Part shown: positions 38,928-48,796 of the stretch, piece by piece
How the letters are laid out: each line of letters opens with the position of its first letter
How positions within the stretch are numbered: position 1 is the first letter of the stretch
Source: Streptomyces xylophagus
Lineage (GTDB): Bacteria > Actinomycetota > Actinomycetes > Streptomycetales > Streptomycetaceae
Direction: 5' to 3'
Length of the DNA: 64,000 nt
NCBI RefSeq assembly: GCF_000716435.1
Contig: NZ_JNWO01000003.1
Span: 1-64,000, forward strand
Notes under the pieces: generated by a model
Databases searched by the model: none
What the model was told of the DNA's origin: nothing
Seen by the model: the letters and a program-made list of their open reading frames with translations, nothing else
Translations under genes and position numbers: made by a program

Positions 38928-41281
38928 CGGGCGAAGTCCTTCAAGGTGACGGATCCGCCCGGCTTGACGGTCACGGTGCGGGTCTTGCCGCCGTAGGCGA
39001 CGGTCGTGGTGCGACCGCCGACGCTGCGGATCTTCGCCTCGGTGGGCTTGCCGTCCTTCCAGCGCAGGTCGACGACGAAGCCGCCGCGGGCGCCGGCTCC
39101 GATGATCGAGCCGGACTCGGCCCAGGCGTCCGGGAGGGCCGGCAGAAGCTCCAGATGGCCCGGGCGGGAGTACAGGAGCATCTCGGTCACGGCCGCCGGG
39201 GTGCCGAAGTTGGCCTCGATCTGGAAGATGCCACGGCCCTGTTCCACCTCGTAGATGTCGAAGAGGTTGAAGGCGGTGCCGTTGGTGCCGTTCTCGGACG
39301 GGCGGAGATTGTTGACGACCAACTGGTAGGCGTTGTCGGCGTTCTTGAGGCGGGCCCAGCACAGGCTGCGCCAGGCGTTGGCCCAGCCGAAGCTGTTCAT
39401 GCCGCGCGCGGTGAGCAGGGCGGTGGCGCCGTCGACGATGTCCTTCGGGGTGGAGCCGTCGGGGCGGATGCGGTCGCCGGGGAACAGGTTGATCAGCGGG
39501 GACAGGTGGCGGTGGGTGGTCTCGCCCAGGTTGTCGGGCGACATCCACTCCTCCAGCCAGCCGGACTTCGGGCTCACCTCGGGCAGGTACAGGCGCCTGC
39601 GCAGACCCGAGATCGTGTTCGCGAACCCGCTGTCCCGCTTCAACTCCGCAGAAGCTGCGGCGTAGTTGCCGAACAGGGCCCACACCACTTCCTGGGCGTA
39701 GGTGTTGCCCCTGCCGTCCTGCGGACCCTGCTCCGGCGACCAGTCGTGGTCCGCGACCAACACCTCCTTCCCGTTGTCGAGGGTGGTGGTGATCAGCCGC
39801 GCCTCCCAGAACTCGCAGGCGCCTTTGAGGAGGGGGTAGATCTTCTCCAGGTGGGTGCGGGAGTGCGTGAACTCGTAGTGCTCCCAGAGGCTGTTGCTCA
39901 GCCAGGCGTTGCCCGCCGGGTGCCACCACCAGCCCAGTCCCCCATAGGGGTTGGTGGAGAAGGCGACGGTCCAGCCGGCGACCTTCCCGCTGGTGTTGCG
40001 GAAGCGGTTGCGGGAGTCCTGGAACAGCCGGTGGGTGAGGTCGGTCCAGGACGACAGTTGGTCGACGCAGTAGTCGGTGAAGGCGTCGAAGGACGCGGAC
40101 AGACCCACCCGGTCCGCCATCCAGTAGTTCATCTGGATGTTGATGTCGGTGTGGTAATCGCCCATCCAGTCCGGGTCGTTGCCGTCCAGCCACAGGCCCT
40201 GGAGGCCCATCGGCAGACTGCCGCGCGAGCCGGAGACCATGAGGTAGCGGCCGAACTGGACGTAGGCGGCTTCGAGTTCGGGGTCGGGGTCGCCGCTCGT
40301 GTGGCGGGCCTGGATCCGCTCCCAGGTGTCCAGCGCGCGCTGGTCGTCGGACGACTTACCGAGCGAGAGCTCGAACGTGCCGAACGCGGCCTGATAGTCG
40401 GCGACATGGGTGTTCAGCAGGGTCGCGGCCGAGTGCTGGGCGGCGGCGCGGACCTTGGTGCGGGCGAGCTTCTGCGGGTCGAGCTTGGGGTCGCGGAAGC
40501 CGTGGGAGGCGTCCGGCGCGTAGTTGCTGCCGCCGCTCACGACGACGGTGAGGTCCTTGCACCCGGAGAACTCGATGTGCGCGCCGTTCACGGTGACCTT
40601 GCCGCCGCTGCCGTACGCGGTGACGGCTGCCCCGTACTTCAGGCCGTTGGCGAACTGGCCGCCGAAGGAGACCGCGGCGGCCTCACCGTGCGTTCCCTCC
40701 AGCGTGACGGTGCCGGTGTAGCGTCCGCCGCCGCTCTGGGAGAAGTGGAGGACGATCGCGTCGTCGGGGCCGCTGGCGAAGACCTCCCGCTGGTACGTCA
40801 CCCCCGAGCGGACGTACGACGCGCCCACCACGCCCCGGTCGAGGTCGAGGGTGCGGCGGTAGCCGTTTACGGAGCCCAGGTCGTGGTCGGGGATGTCGAC
40901 GGTGAGCCGGGCGAGCAGGGTCAGGGACCCGAAGTCCGCGCGGCCGTACGGGAATTGACCGTCGGAGTCGAGGGTGCCGTTGAGGCCGCCCGTCCAGATC
41001 GTGGCGTCGGTGACGAGGAGGACCTCGTGGCCCGGGTCGTTGCTGGCGAGGGCGCCGAGCCGGCCGTTGCCGACGGGGAGACCCTGTTCGATCATCGAGG
41101 TGTCGCCGGCGGGGGCCTGCCACCACAGGGTGTTGAGTGAAGTACCGCTGCTGTACGAGCTGTTGGTCGGCCGCTGCGGTGCGGCCGAGGCGGTGAAGGC
41201 GGGCAGGCCGGCGAGGGCGCCCGTGGCCGCGGCGAGGGCGAGCAGGTTGCGTCTGGGCAGGTCGGGCAGTGCACTGGACAT
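38924..41281 (-). CDS. Secreted GH95 family alpha-L-fucosidase-like glycoside hydrolase
   Basis: 785 aa with a Tat-type signal (PRRNLLALAAATGALAGLPA). NTLWWQAPAGDTSMIEQGLPVGNGRLGA matches the GH95 N-terminus, and HTDINIQMNYWMAD and HDWSPEQGPQDGRGNTYAQE fall in the catalytic (alpha/alpha)6 region. GH95 enzymes release alpha-1,2-L-fucose or, in some members, L-galactose, so substrate choice is inferred. It lies 22 bp after the GH27 gene and overlaps the SGNH gene, making an operon. Confidence 0.92.
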   Translation of the reverse strand: MSSALPDLPRRNLLALAAATGALAGLPAFTASAAPQRPTNSSYSSGTSLNTLWWQAPAGDTSMIEQGLPVGNGRLGALASNDPGHEVLLVTDATIWTGGLNGTLDSDGQFPYGRADFGSLTLLARLTVDIPDHDLGSVNGYRRTLDLDRGVVGASYVRSGVTYQREVFASGPDDAIVLHFSQSGGGRYTGTVTLEGTHGEAAAVSFGGQFANGLKYGAAVTAYGSGGKVTVNGAHIEFSGCKDLTVVVSGGSNYAPDASHGFRDPKLDPQKLARTKVRAAAQHSAATLLNTHVADYQAAFGTFELSLGKSSDDQRALDTWERIQARHTSGDPDPELEAAYVQFGRYLMVSGSRGSLPMGLQGLWLDGNDPDWMGDYHTDINIQMNYWMADRVGLSASFDAFTDYCVDQLSSWTDLTHRLFQDSRNRFRNTSGKVAGWTVAFSTNPYGGLGWWWHPAGNAWLSNSLWEHYEFTHSRTHLEKIYPLLKGACEFWEARLITTTLDNGKEVLVADHDWSPEQGPQDGRGNTYAQEVVWALFGNYAAASAELKRDSGFANTISGLRRRLYLPEVSPKSGWLEEWMSPDNLGETTHRHLSPLINLFPGDRIRPDGSTPKDIVDGATALLTARGMNSFGWANAWRSLCWARLKNADNAYQLVVNNLRPSENGTNGTAFNLFDIYEVEQGRGIFQIEANFGTPAAVTEMLLYSRPGHLELLPALPDAWAESGSIIGAGARGGFVVDLRWKDGKPTEAKIRSVGGRTTTVAYGGKTRTVTVKPGGSVTLKDFAR

Positions 41282-41303
41282 GGCGGTCTCCGAAAAGGTC
41301 GGC

Positions 41304-43103
41304 TCAGGAGGAGGAGTTGGGCACGTCGATCCGGTCGATGTCCGGCGCGTAGCCCGAACCGCTGTCGAAGGTGATCGTGTTGGCGCCCGCCTTCAGGGTC
41401 ACCGGCACGCTGACCGTCCCGACGGTCCCCCAGTCGCCGGTGGACGGGAACTTGTGGCTGGTGGCGCCGTTGCCGTTCGAGGAGATGCTCACCGAGCGGG
41501 AGTCACCGCTGACGTAGGCGATCTTCACCTGGTAGGTGCCGGCCTTGGCGGCGACGACGTTGTTGATGGTGAGCTTGCCGCCGAGGTAGAGGTTGCCGAC
41601 CTTGTGGGCGCCGGAGCAGACAGAGCAGTCGGCGATGTTGGCGTTGCCGGAGAGGGTGTTGGTGGTGGCCTCGGCCTCGTAGCCGGTCAGGGTGACGGCG
41701 CTGCCGTGCGGGGTGACGGTGAACAGGCGGGAGCCGTGGGCGGGCAGGGCCTGGGTCACCTTGTTGGTGTAGGTGCCGAGGTCCTCGTGGTTCCAGAGGT
41801 CACGGACAGCGGCCTTGCCGGTGAAGCCGAGGGTCGCCCAGTTCGCGGAGACGGCGGCGGGGGCGTCGCCGAGGTTGAACAGGGCAACGGTGTAGGTGCC
41901 GTTGGGGTTCTTGGCGGCCCAGACCTGCTGGGAGTCGGACGGGGTGACGGGGCGGGCGGGCGGCGCGTCGCTCTGGTCGACGGCGATGACCTCGCGGTTG
42001 GTCAGCAGGGAGACGCCGTAGTCGTCGAGCTTGGTGAGGTCGTCACCGGTGAAGAGCGGGGACTTGGCCACGGCCCAGAGAGTCGCGTAGCTCTGGCGCT
42101 CCGCCTTGGTCAGGCCGTCCATCGCGCCGTTGCCGACGTCCAGGGAGTCGAGGTCGTTCCAGCCGCCGGGGCCCGCCTTGTCGGTCCAGGCGGGGGTGTC
42201 GTCCCAGCGGTCGTCGACCGAATTCCCCCAGGTGACAAGGGTGTTGCAGTAGCACTCGACGTCCGTGTCGATGCGCCAGCCGTTGGAGTACTTCTTCCAG
42301 TCGGCGGCGTGTCCGTAGTCCAGGGACCAGGAGACTTCCAGGTGGATGGGGCGTCCGGTGGCGGTGATGGCCTTGTTCCAGGCGGCCACATCGGCAACGT
42401 TGTCGTATTGGTCGCCGCTCTTTCCGGAGCCGGGGCCGACACCGTCGAGCTTGAGGAAGTCGTAGCCCCAGCCGGAGATCAACTGGGCCTGGGAGTCGAT
42501 GTACTTCTGGGCACAGGGCTTAGAGAAGTCGATCTTGTACGCGCTGTCCCAGCCGTTGGTGGTGCGCAGGTCGCTGTAGACGATGTCGGCGGTGGTACAG
42601 CCGTCGGCGTTCCAGATGGGCGTCTTGCCGTCGCCGTAGGCGCCCTTCTCCAGGCCGGCGGGCAGGTAGATGCCGGCCTTGAGGCCCTTGGAGTGGATGC
42701 GGTCGGCGACGGCCTTCATGCCGCTGGGGAAGCGGACCGGGTCGGCCTTCTGGCGTCCGTACTGGTCGTATCCGGACTTCCAGGTCTTGTCCATCCACCA
42801 GCCGGCGTCGATGTTGACGTAGTTGTAGCCGAACTTCTTCAGCTTGCTCGCGAGCGCGTCGGTCTGCTTGGTGACGTTCGCCTCGGTGAGGTAGCTGTAG
42901 TCGCCGTCCGGGTTGAGGCCGGGGTACTTGGACGACTGCATGCTCCAACTCGACCAGCCCATATAGGGCTTGGCCGCGACGGTCAGCGAAGTGTCCGCCG
43001 TGGGGGTGGCCGCGTGCGCGGCCGGGAGGTGGGTGGCGAAGCTGGCGGTGAGGGCCAGGACCACCATGGCTCTCAGGGCGCGAACGGGCGTGAGGGAGTA
43101 CAT
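41304..43103 (-). CDS. Secreted GH27 alpha-galactosidase-like enzyme with CBM35-type domain
   Basis: 599 aa with signal peptide (about 1-32). GH27 motifs include YMGWSSWSM near 48, YNYVNIDAGWW, YDFLKLDGVG near 218 (nucleophile Asp) and WRIDTDVE near 280 (acid/base Asp). The C-terminal part, about 475-599, is a beta-sandwich carbohydrate-binding domain of CBM35 type (GYEAEATTNTLSGNA...). GAGGAG lies 7 nt before the ATG. It is the first enzyme gene of the operon, preceded by three 15-bp repeats and the ROK regulator. GH27 also contains beta-L-arabinopyranosidases, so substrate is not certain. Confidence 0.9.
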   Translation of the reverse strand: MYSLTPVRALRAMVVLALTASFATHLPAAHAATPTADTSLTVAAKPYMGWSSWSMQSSKYPGLNPDGDYSYLTEANVTKQTDALASKLKKFGYNYVNIDAGWWMDKTWKSGYDQYGRQKADPVRFPSGMKAVADRIHSKGLKAGIYLPAGLEKGAYGDGKTPIWNADGCTTADIVYSDLRTTNGWDSAYKIDFSKPCAQKYIDSQAQLISGWGYDFLKLDGVGPGSGKSGDQYDNVADVAAWNKAITATGRPIHLEVSWSLDYGHAADWKKYSNGWRIDTDVECYCNTLVTWGNSVDDRWDDTPAWTDKAGPGGWNDLDSLDVGNGAMDGLTKAERQSYATLWAVAKSPLFTGDDLTKLDDYGVSLLTNREVIAVDQSDAPPARPVTPSDSQQVWAAKNPNGTYTVALFNLGDAPAAVSANWATLGFTGKAAVRDLWNHEDLGTYTNKVTQALPAHGSRLFTVTPHGSAVTLTGYEAEATTNTLSGNANIADCSVCSGAHKVGNLYLGGKLTINNVVAAKAGTYQVKIAYVSGDSRSVSISSNGNGATSHKFPSTGDWGTVGTVSVPVTLKAGANTITFDSGSGYAPDIDRIDVPNSSS

Positions 43104-43119
43104 CGTCGGGCTCCTCGTG

Positions 43120-43163
43120 CGGGTAGGAGTGTGCGGGGTGGAGGTGTGCGGGGTGGGAGTGTG
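43120..43163 (-). repeat. Three tandem 15-bp repeats in the GH27 leader
   Basis: On the coding (minus) strand: CACACTCCCACCCCG, CACACCTCCACCCCG and CACACTCCTACCCG (14 bp). They sit 16 bp before the ATG, between the ROK stop and the GH27 start. They are C/A-rich on the transcript and possibly unstructured. Function unknown. Confidence 0.75.
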
Positions 43164-43171
43164 AGTGAGGT

Positions 43172-44344
43172 CTAGGTGTCCGATCGGATGAAGGACTGGA
43201 TCGCGGTGGCCGCGGCTCCGCGCGCCCACTCGTCGAAGGGCAGGGGGCGGGTCAGTACGTCGCACCGGGCGGCGGAGCCGAACGCGGCCTCGGCGAAGGA
43301 GTCGCGGATCTGCTCGGCGAACAGGTCGTAGGCGGCCAGGCCCTCGCCGGAGATGATCACGCGCTCGGGGCCGAGCAGGTTGGCCACGGTCGCGATGCCC
43401 CGGCCGATCGCGTCCCCGGCCCGCGCGTACACCTCTCGGGCTCCGGCGTCGCCCCGGTGCGCGAGGGCCAACGCCTCTGCCGTGTCGGCGACTTGGACCC
43501 CGATCACCTCCCGGACGCGGGCGAGGATCGCCGCGTCCCCGGCGATCGCCTCGACGCAGCCGCGGTTGCCGCAGTGGCAGCGGGGCCCGGCGGGATCGAC
43601 GACGACATGGCCGATCTCGCCGGCCACTCCGTGGGCGCCGGCGACGACCTGGCCGTGTACGACCAGTCCGCAGCCGATGCCCGCGCCGACGGTCACGACG
43701 GCGAAGTCCGTGAGGCCCGCGCCGGTGCCGAACCACTGCTCGGCGACGGTGAGCGCCCGTACGTCGTTGTCGACGGTGACCGGCAACCCGGTGGTCATGG
43801 CGGCCAGTTCGGCCAGGCGTACGTCGCGCCACTCCAGGAACGGCGAGTAGCGGACGACCCCTTCGCCGCGGTCCACGTCGCCGGAGACCGCGAGGCCGAG
43901 ACCGAGCACCTGTACGCCGAAGTCGTCCGCCTCGGTGCGGAGTTCCTGGGTCAGGTCCGCGATCGACGCCAGTACCGCCTTGGGGTCGTGGTCGGTCAGC
44001 GGCACATGGCGGGCGACGCGGATGCGGCAGCACAGATCGGTGAGGACGCCGATGATCTCGTCGCCGGTCACCTTGACCCCGATGAACAGCGCGCGCCCGC
44101 CGTCGACCCGGACGAGGTTCGCGGGCCGTCCGAGTGCCGGGGGCGCGTCCTCGTCGGCGCCCTCCGCCAGGTACCCGGCCTCCATCAACGGCCGGACCGC
44201 CTTGGTCACGGCCGCCGCCGACAGCCCGGCCCGGCGGGCCACCTCGAGACGGGTGAGGGGGCCGTGGGACAGGACGATCGTGAACACCTGTGAGACGGCG
44301 GGCGTATGAGCCGGGAACGACTCGGTACGGGGGATCGAGCGCAT
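43172..44344 (-). CDS. ROK-family transcriptional repressor
   Basis: 390 aa. An N-terminal winged HTH (LTRLEVARRAGLSAAAVTKAVRPLMEAGYL, about 30-60) is followed by a ROK sugar-kinase-like domain: GVKVTGDEIIGVL, VDNDVRALTVAEQWFG, GIGCGLVVHGQVVAGAHGVAGEIGH and the zinc motif CHCGNRGC near 256. It should sense a sugar and regulate the GH27-GH95-SGNH genes behind it, which lie on the same strand. A strong promoter with the start codon at the expected transcription start suggests a leaderless mRNA. Confidence 0.93.
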   Translation of the reverse strand: MRSIPRTESFPAHTPAVSQVFTIVLSHGPLTRLEVARRAGLSAAAVTKAVRPLMEAGYLAEGADEDAPPALGRPANLVRVDGGRALFIGVKVTGDEIIGVLTDLCCRIRVARHVPLTDHDPKAVLASIADLTQELRTEADDFGVQVLGLGLAVSGDVDRGEGVVRYSPFLEWRDVRLAELAAMTTGLPVTVDNDVRALTVAEQWFGTGAGLTDFAVVTVGAGIGCGLVVHGQVVAGAHGVAGEIGHVVVDPAGPRCHCGNRGCVEAIAGDAAILARVREVIGVQVADTAEALALAHRGDAGAREVYARAGDAIGRGIATVANLLGPERVIISGEGLAAYDLFAEQIRDSFAEAAFGSAARCDVLTRPLPFDEWARGAAATAIQSFIRSDT

Positions 44345-44350
44345 GGCGGG

Positions 44351-44388
44351 AACCTAGATCCCTTCTTTTCCGTCGTCAATAAAAGAAG
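44351..44388 (-). promoter_or_regulatory. Promoter and inverted-repeat operator of the ROK gene
   Basis: On the minus strand TTGACG (44379-44374), a 17-bp spacer and TAGGTT (44356-44351) form a good -35/-10 pair. The ATG begins 6 nt after the -10, so the transcript is probably leaderless. The repeat CTTCTTTT (44362-44369) / AAAAGAAG (44381-44388) has perfect 8-bp arms across the -35 and is a candidate operator for autoregulation. Confidence 0.7.
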
Positions 44389-44479
44389 CAGGATTTGTCG
44401 AAGCGAAGTTGTGAGTCGCCTGAGCAGAGTTGGTGCGGGCTGGGGCCTCGTTGTCAGTGCCGGGCGGCACAATCGCCGT

Positions 44480-45223
44480 ATGACGACGATCGATTGGGCG
44501 GAACTGACCCACGCCTACGGCAGCGCCGAGAACATCCCGGGCCTCTTCGCACGCCTCGGCGGCACCGAGGACGACGACGTGTGGCAGGAGCTGTGGGGTT
44601 CACTGTGCCACCAGGGTTCGGTGTACGACGCGAGCTGGGCGGCGATGCCCGTGCTCGTCGACATCGCGCTGGACCGCGCGCCGGGCGGGCCGATACAGGC
44701 GGTCACCATGGCGGGGCTGATCACCACGGACCCGGACGAGCTCAGCCGCAAGCGGTACGCGCGCGAGATAGCCCAACTGCTCGCTGTGGCACGCCGACTG
44801 CGCGCCGACCCGTCGCAGGATTCCCACACCTTCGTCTACCTGCAGATGGCCGTGCTCGCCTTCGAGGACGGCGGGGTGTGGGCCGAGGCGCTTGAGGGGG
44901 TGAACAGCGAGGAGTACGACCTCGAATGCCCCGAGTGCGAGGAGGGCCTGTTCGTCGCGTTCGGCTCGTACGGCGTCTTCACCTCGGCCGGCGACTACGT
45001 GACCGGGACGGGCGAGGAGGAGGACACGGAGGGGCGGACGGAGCTGATACCGGCCACGCCCGACCAACTCGACGGCATCGGGGCGCGCCTCCACGGCGAG
45101 GCGGTCGAGTTCGGGCAGACGGAGGTCGCGACGGCGTTGACGTATGTGTTCGGGAGGGCGAGTTGCCCGTCCTGCGAGGCCGTGTTCACCGTGTCCGAGG
45201 AGGTCGAGAAGCAGTGGATCTGA
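44480..45223 (+). CDS. Conserved-looking hypothetical protein with two CxxC pairs
   Basis: 247 aa, not recognised. It starts MTTIDWAELTHAYGSAENIPGLF and ends EEVEKQWI. Helical through the first 150 residues (reminiscent of HEAT-like repeat proteins), with CPEC near 151 and CPSC near 232 that could form one zinc site. No signal or membrane segment, so cytoplasmic. Single gene, convergent with the M4 protease across a strong hairpin. Some such proteins are immunity-like partners, but nothing here shows that. Confidence 0.72.
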   Translation: MTTIDWAELTHAYGSAENIPGLFARLGGTEDDDVWQELWGSLCHQGSVYDASWAAMPVLVDIALDRAPGGPIQAVTMAGLITTDPDELSRKRYAREIAQLLAVARRLRADPSQDSHTFVYLQMAVLAFEDGGVWAEALEGVNSEEYDLECPECEEGLFVAFGSYGVFTSAGDYVTGTGEEEDTEGRTELIPATPDQLDGIGARLHGEAVEFGQTEVATALTYVFGRASCPSCEAVFTVSEEVEKQWI

Positions 45224-45233
45224 GGCCGGGCGT

Positions 45234-45264
45234 CCGGGTGCCCTGCTCGCGGCAGGGCACCCGG
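45234..45264. terminator. Bidirectional hairpin terminator
   Basis: Perfect 13-bp stem CCGGGTGCCCTGC / GCAGGGCACCCGG with a 5-nt loop, lying between the stop codons of two convergent genes (45223 and 45272). It can serve both transcripts. Confidence 0.85.
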
Positions 45265-45271
45265 AGGGTCA

Positions 45272-47071
45272 TCAGCGCCTGGTGGCAGGGGTGTTGGCGA
45301 CCGTGACGTTCACGGCGGCCCAGGCCTGGTCGACGGTCTGGTACGCCGTGCTGGTCGCGCCGTAGAGGTCCGCCGCCGCCTGCAGTGTCGCGAGACGCGC
45401 GTCGTGGAAGTCGGTGGTGGACACCATGTAGCGGGTGAGCGCGCGGTAGAAGATCGCCGTGGCCTTGGCGCGGCCGATGCCGGTGACCGTCGACCCGTCG
45501 TAGGTGGGCGAGTCGTAGGCGAAGCCGCCGATCGTCTTGCGTCCGCTGCCCTCCGCGAGGAGGTAGTACGCGTGCGAGGAGACACCGGAGCCGGCGTGCA
45601 CCTCCGCGTCGTACGTCTGGGGCGACCAGTAGTCGATCGTGCCCTCGAGCTTGTCGAGGGAGGGGTGGTCGAGTCGGCGCAGGAACTTCTGGGCGAGGCC
45701 GAGCTTCTCGCCGATCAGGTAGTTCGGCGGGTTCTTCGCGTTGTTGGCGCTGAACTCGACGTTGGAGCCGAAGATGTCCGCGAGGGACTCGTTCAGGGAG
45801 CCCGCCTCGCCGTACTGGTTGCCGTCGGCGTCGACGCGGGTCGGCTCCAGCTTCGCGGTGGCGTCCACGACGCCGTGGGTCAGCTCGTGACCCGTGACGT
45901 CGAGGACGACCAGCGGCTTCTTGAGCATGTCCCCGTCGCCGTCGCCGTACAGCATGCAGTCGCAGGTGGAGTCCCAGAACGCGTTGCCCACCTTCTTGCC
46001 GAAGTGGACCATGCCGCGGGCGGCCTTGCCGTTGTTCTCTATGCCCTTGCGACCGAAGGTCTTCTTGTAGAAGTCCAGGGTCTTGGTGATGCCGTACTGC
46101 GCGTCGACGGCGGCGCTGTCACGGTGGGAGACGGCGCCGTTGCCCCACTTGTCGGTGGTGCTGGTGAACTTCTTGCCCTGTGCGAAGTTCTCCAGTTCCT
46201 GCCCCTTGGCGTCGCGGGTCTCGGTGCCCCAGCGGGTCGGGTCCTTGAGGAGGTAACTGGTGCGTGCCGTACGGGTGGTGGTCAGGGGCACCTTGCCGGC
46301 GAAGAGGGAGGTGCCGGTGCCCGAGGCGGTGACGGGGTAGTGCACCGCGCGGGTCGCGGCGGCTCCCGTGAGCGCCGTCGCAGGTGCGACGGTTCCGGTG
46401 GCGGGGTCCAGGGTCTGGCCGCGCTCGTGCAGGGTGTCGAGCAGCTTGTGCGAGAGGAACTCGTCGCTGTCGGGGGTGTTGCTACGGACCTTGCCGGTGA
46501 CGGCGTCGATGACGACCGTCCGGGTGCCGGCGGCCTCGGCGGTGCTGCTGTCGCTGACGGGCACCTGGTAGGCGAGGGCGGCTCGCCCGGTGCGCGCGTC
46601 CACCACGAGTTCGGCGGTGCCCGCGTCGCCCTTGCCGACGGCGGCGGCCTTCGCCTCGGCCTGGTCGGCCGTCAGCTTCGCCTGCGTGGTGGCGGGCTTC
46701 ACGCTGTGGTCGGCCGCCCGGGTGACGCCGGTGTAGGCCAGCCGGTGGGACAGATGGACGACGAGGTCGCCGCCGAGGACCGGCATGCCCTGGTGCGTGC
46801 GGATGAACCGGACGTGTCGCGCGCCCTCGGGGTCGATCATCACGTCCTGGGCCCGGAGTTCGTCGCCCTGGACGACTCCGGTCGCCGACGCGTGCGCGAA
46901 GGCGGCGGCACGCGCGGCTTCGACGACCGACGCGACGGTGGTGGCGCCGGTGGACGCCACCGCCCGATCCGTCCCCGTGGCCGGTCCCGCGAAGGCCGTT
47001 CCGGCCAGCCCCGTGGCGGCCGTCGTCACCGCGACGGCGACCGCCAGACCGCGTATGTGGGGTCTACGCAT
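45272..47071 (-). CDS. Secreted M4-family (thermolysin-like) neutral metalloprotease
   Basis: 599-aa pre-pro-enzyme: signal peptide (about 1-28), FTP/PepSY-type propeptide through about 220, then the peptidase. HELTH near residue 394 is the zinc motif and GSLNESLADIFG near 417 gives the third ligand Glu. HAGSGVSSHAYYLLA near 500 contains the catalytic His region. Monocistronic, transcribed left from a 302-bp region shared with the serine hydrolase gene. Typical Streptomyces extracellular protease. Confidence 0.93.
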   Translation of the reverse strand: MRRPHIRGLAVAVAVTTAATGLAGTAFAGPATGTDRAVASTGATTVASVVEAARAAAFAHASATGVVQGDELRAQDVMIDPEGARHVRFIRTHQGMPVLGGDLVVHLSHRLAYTGVTRAADHSVKPATTQAKLTADQAEAKAAAVGKGDAGTAELVVDARTGRAALAYQVPVSDSSTAEAAGTRTVVIDAVTGKVRSNTPDSDEFLSHKLLDTLHERGQTLDPATGTVAPATALTGAAATRAVHYPVTASGTGTSLFAGKVPLTTTRTARTSYLLKDPTRWGTETRDAKGQELENFAQGKKFTSTTDKWGNGAVSHRDSAAVDAQYGITKTLDFYKKTFGRKGIENNGKAARGMVHFGKKVGNAFWDSTCDCMLYGDGDGDMLKKPLVVLDVTGHELTHGVVDATAKLEPTRVDADGNQYGEAGSLNESLADIFGSNVEFSANNAKNPPNYLIGEKLGLAQKFLRRLDHPSLDKLEGTIDYWSPQTYDAEVHAGSGVSSHAYYLLAEGSGRKTIGGFAYDSPTYDGSTVTGIGRAKATAIFYRALTRYMVSTTDFHDARLATLQAAADLYGATSTAYQTVDQAWAAVNVTVANTPATRR

Positions 47072-48639
<1,568 letters not shown>

Positions 48640-48650
48640 GCGCGCGTGAC

Positions 48651-48681
48651 GGTGGGGGCCCTTGGCTCCCCGGCCCCCACC
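48651..48681 (+). terminator. Hairpin after the serine hydrolase
   Basis: GGTGGGGGCC / GGCCCCCACC, perfect 10-bp arms with an 11-nt loop, 11 bp after the stop. No U-run. Confidence 0.75.
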
Positions 48682-48796
48682 ACGTCGTCCTGCGGGAACC
48701 CTCCTGCCGTGACGGGACGTTGAGTGGAGGACGAACTCCCCCACAAGGCTCTCCCAGAGGGTTCTTCCACAGGGCACGAACAGCGAGGTCGGTGCC

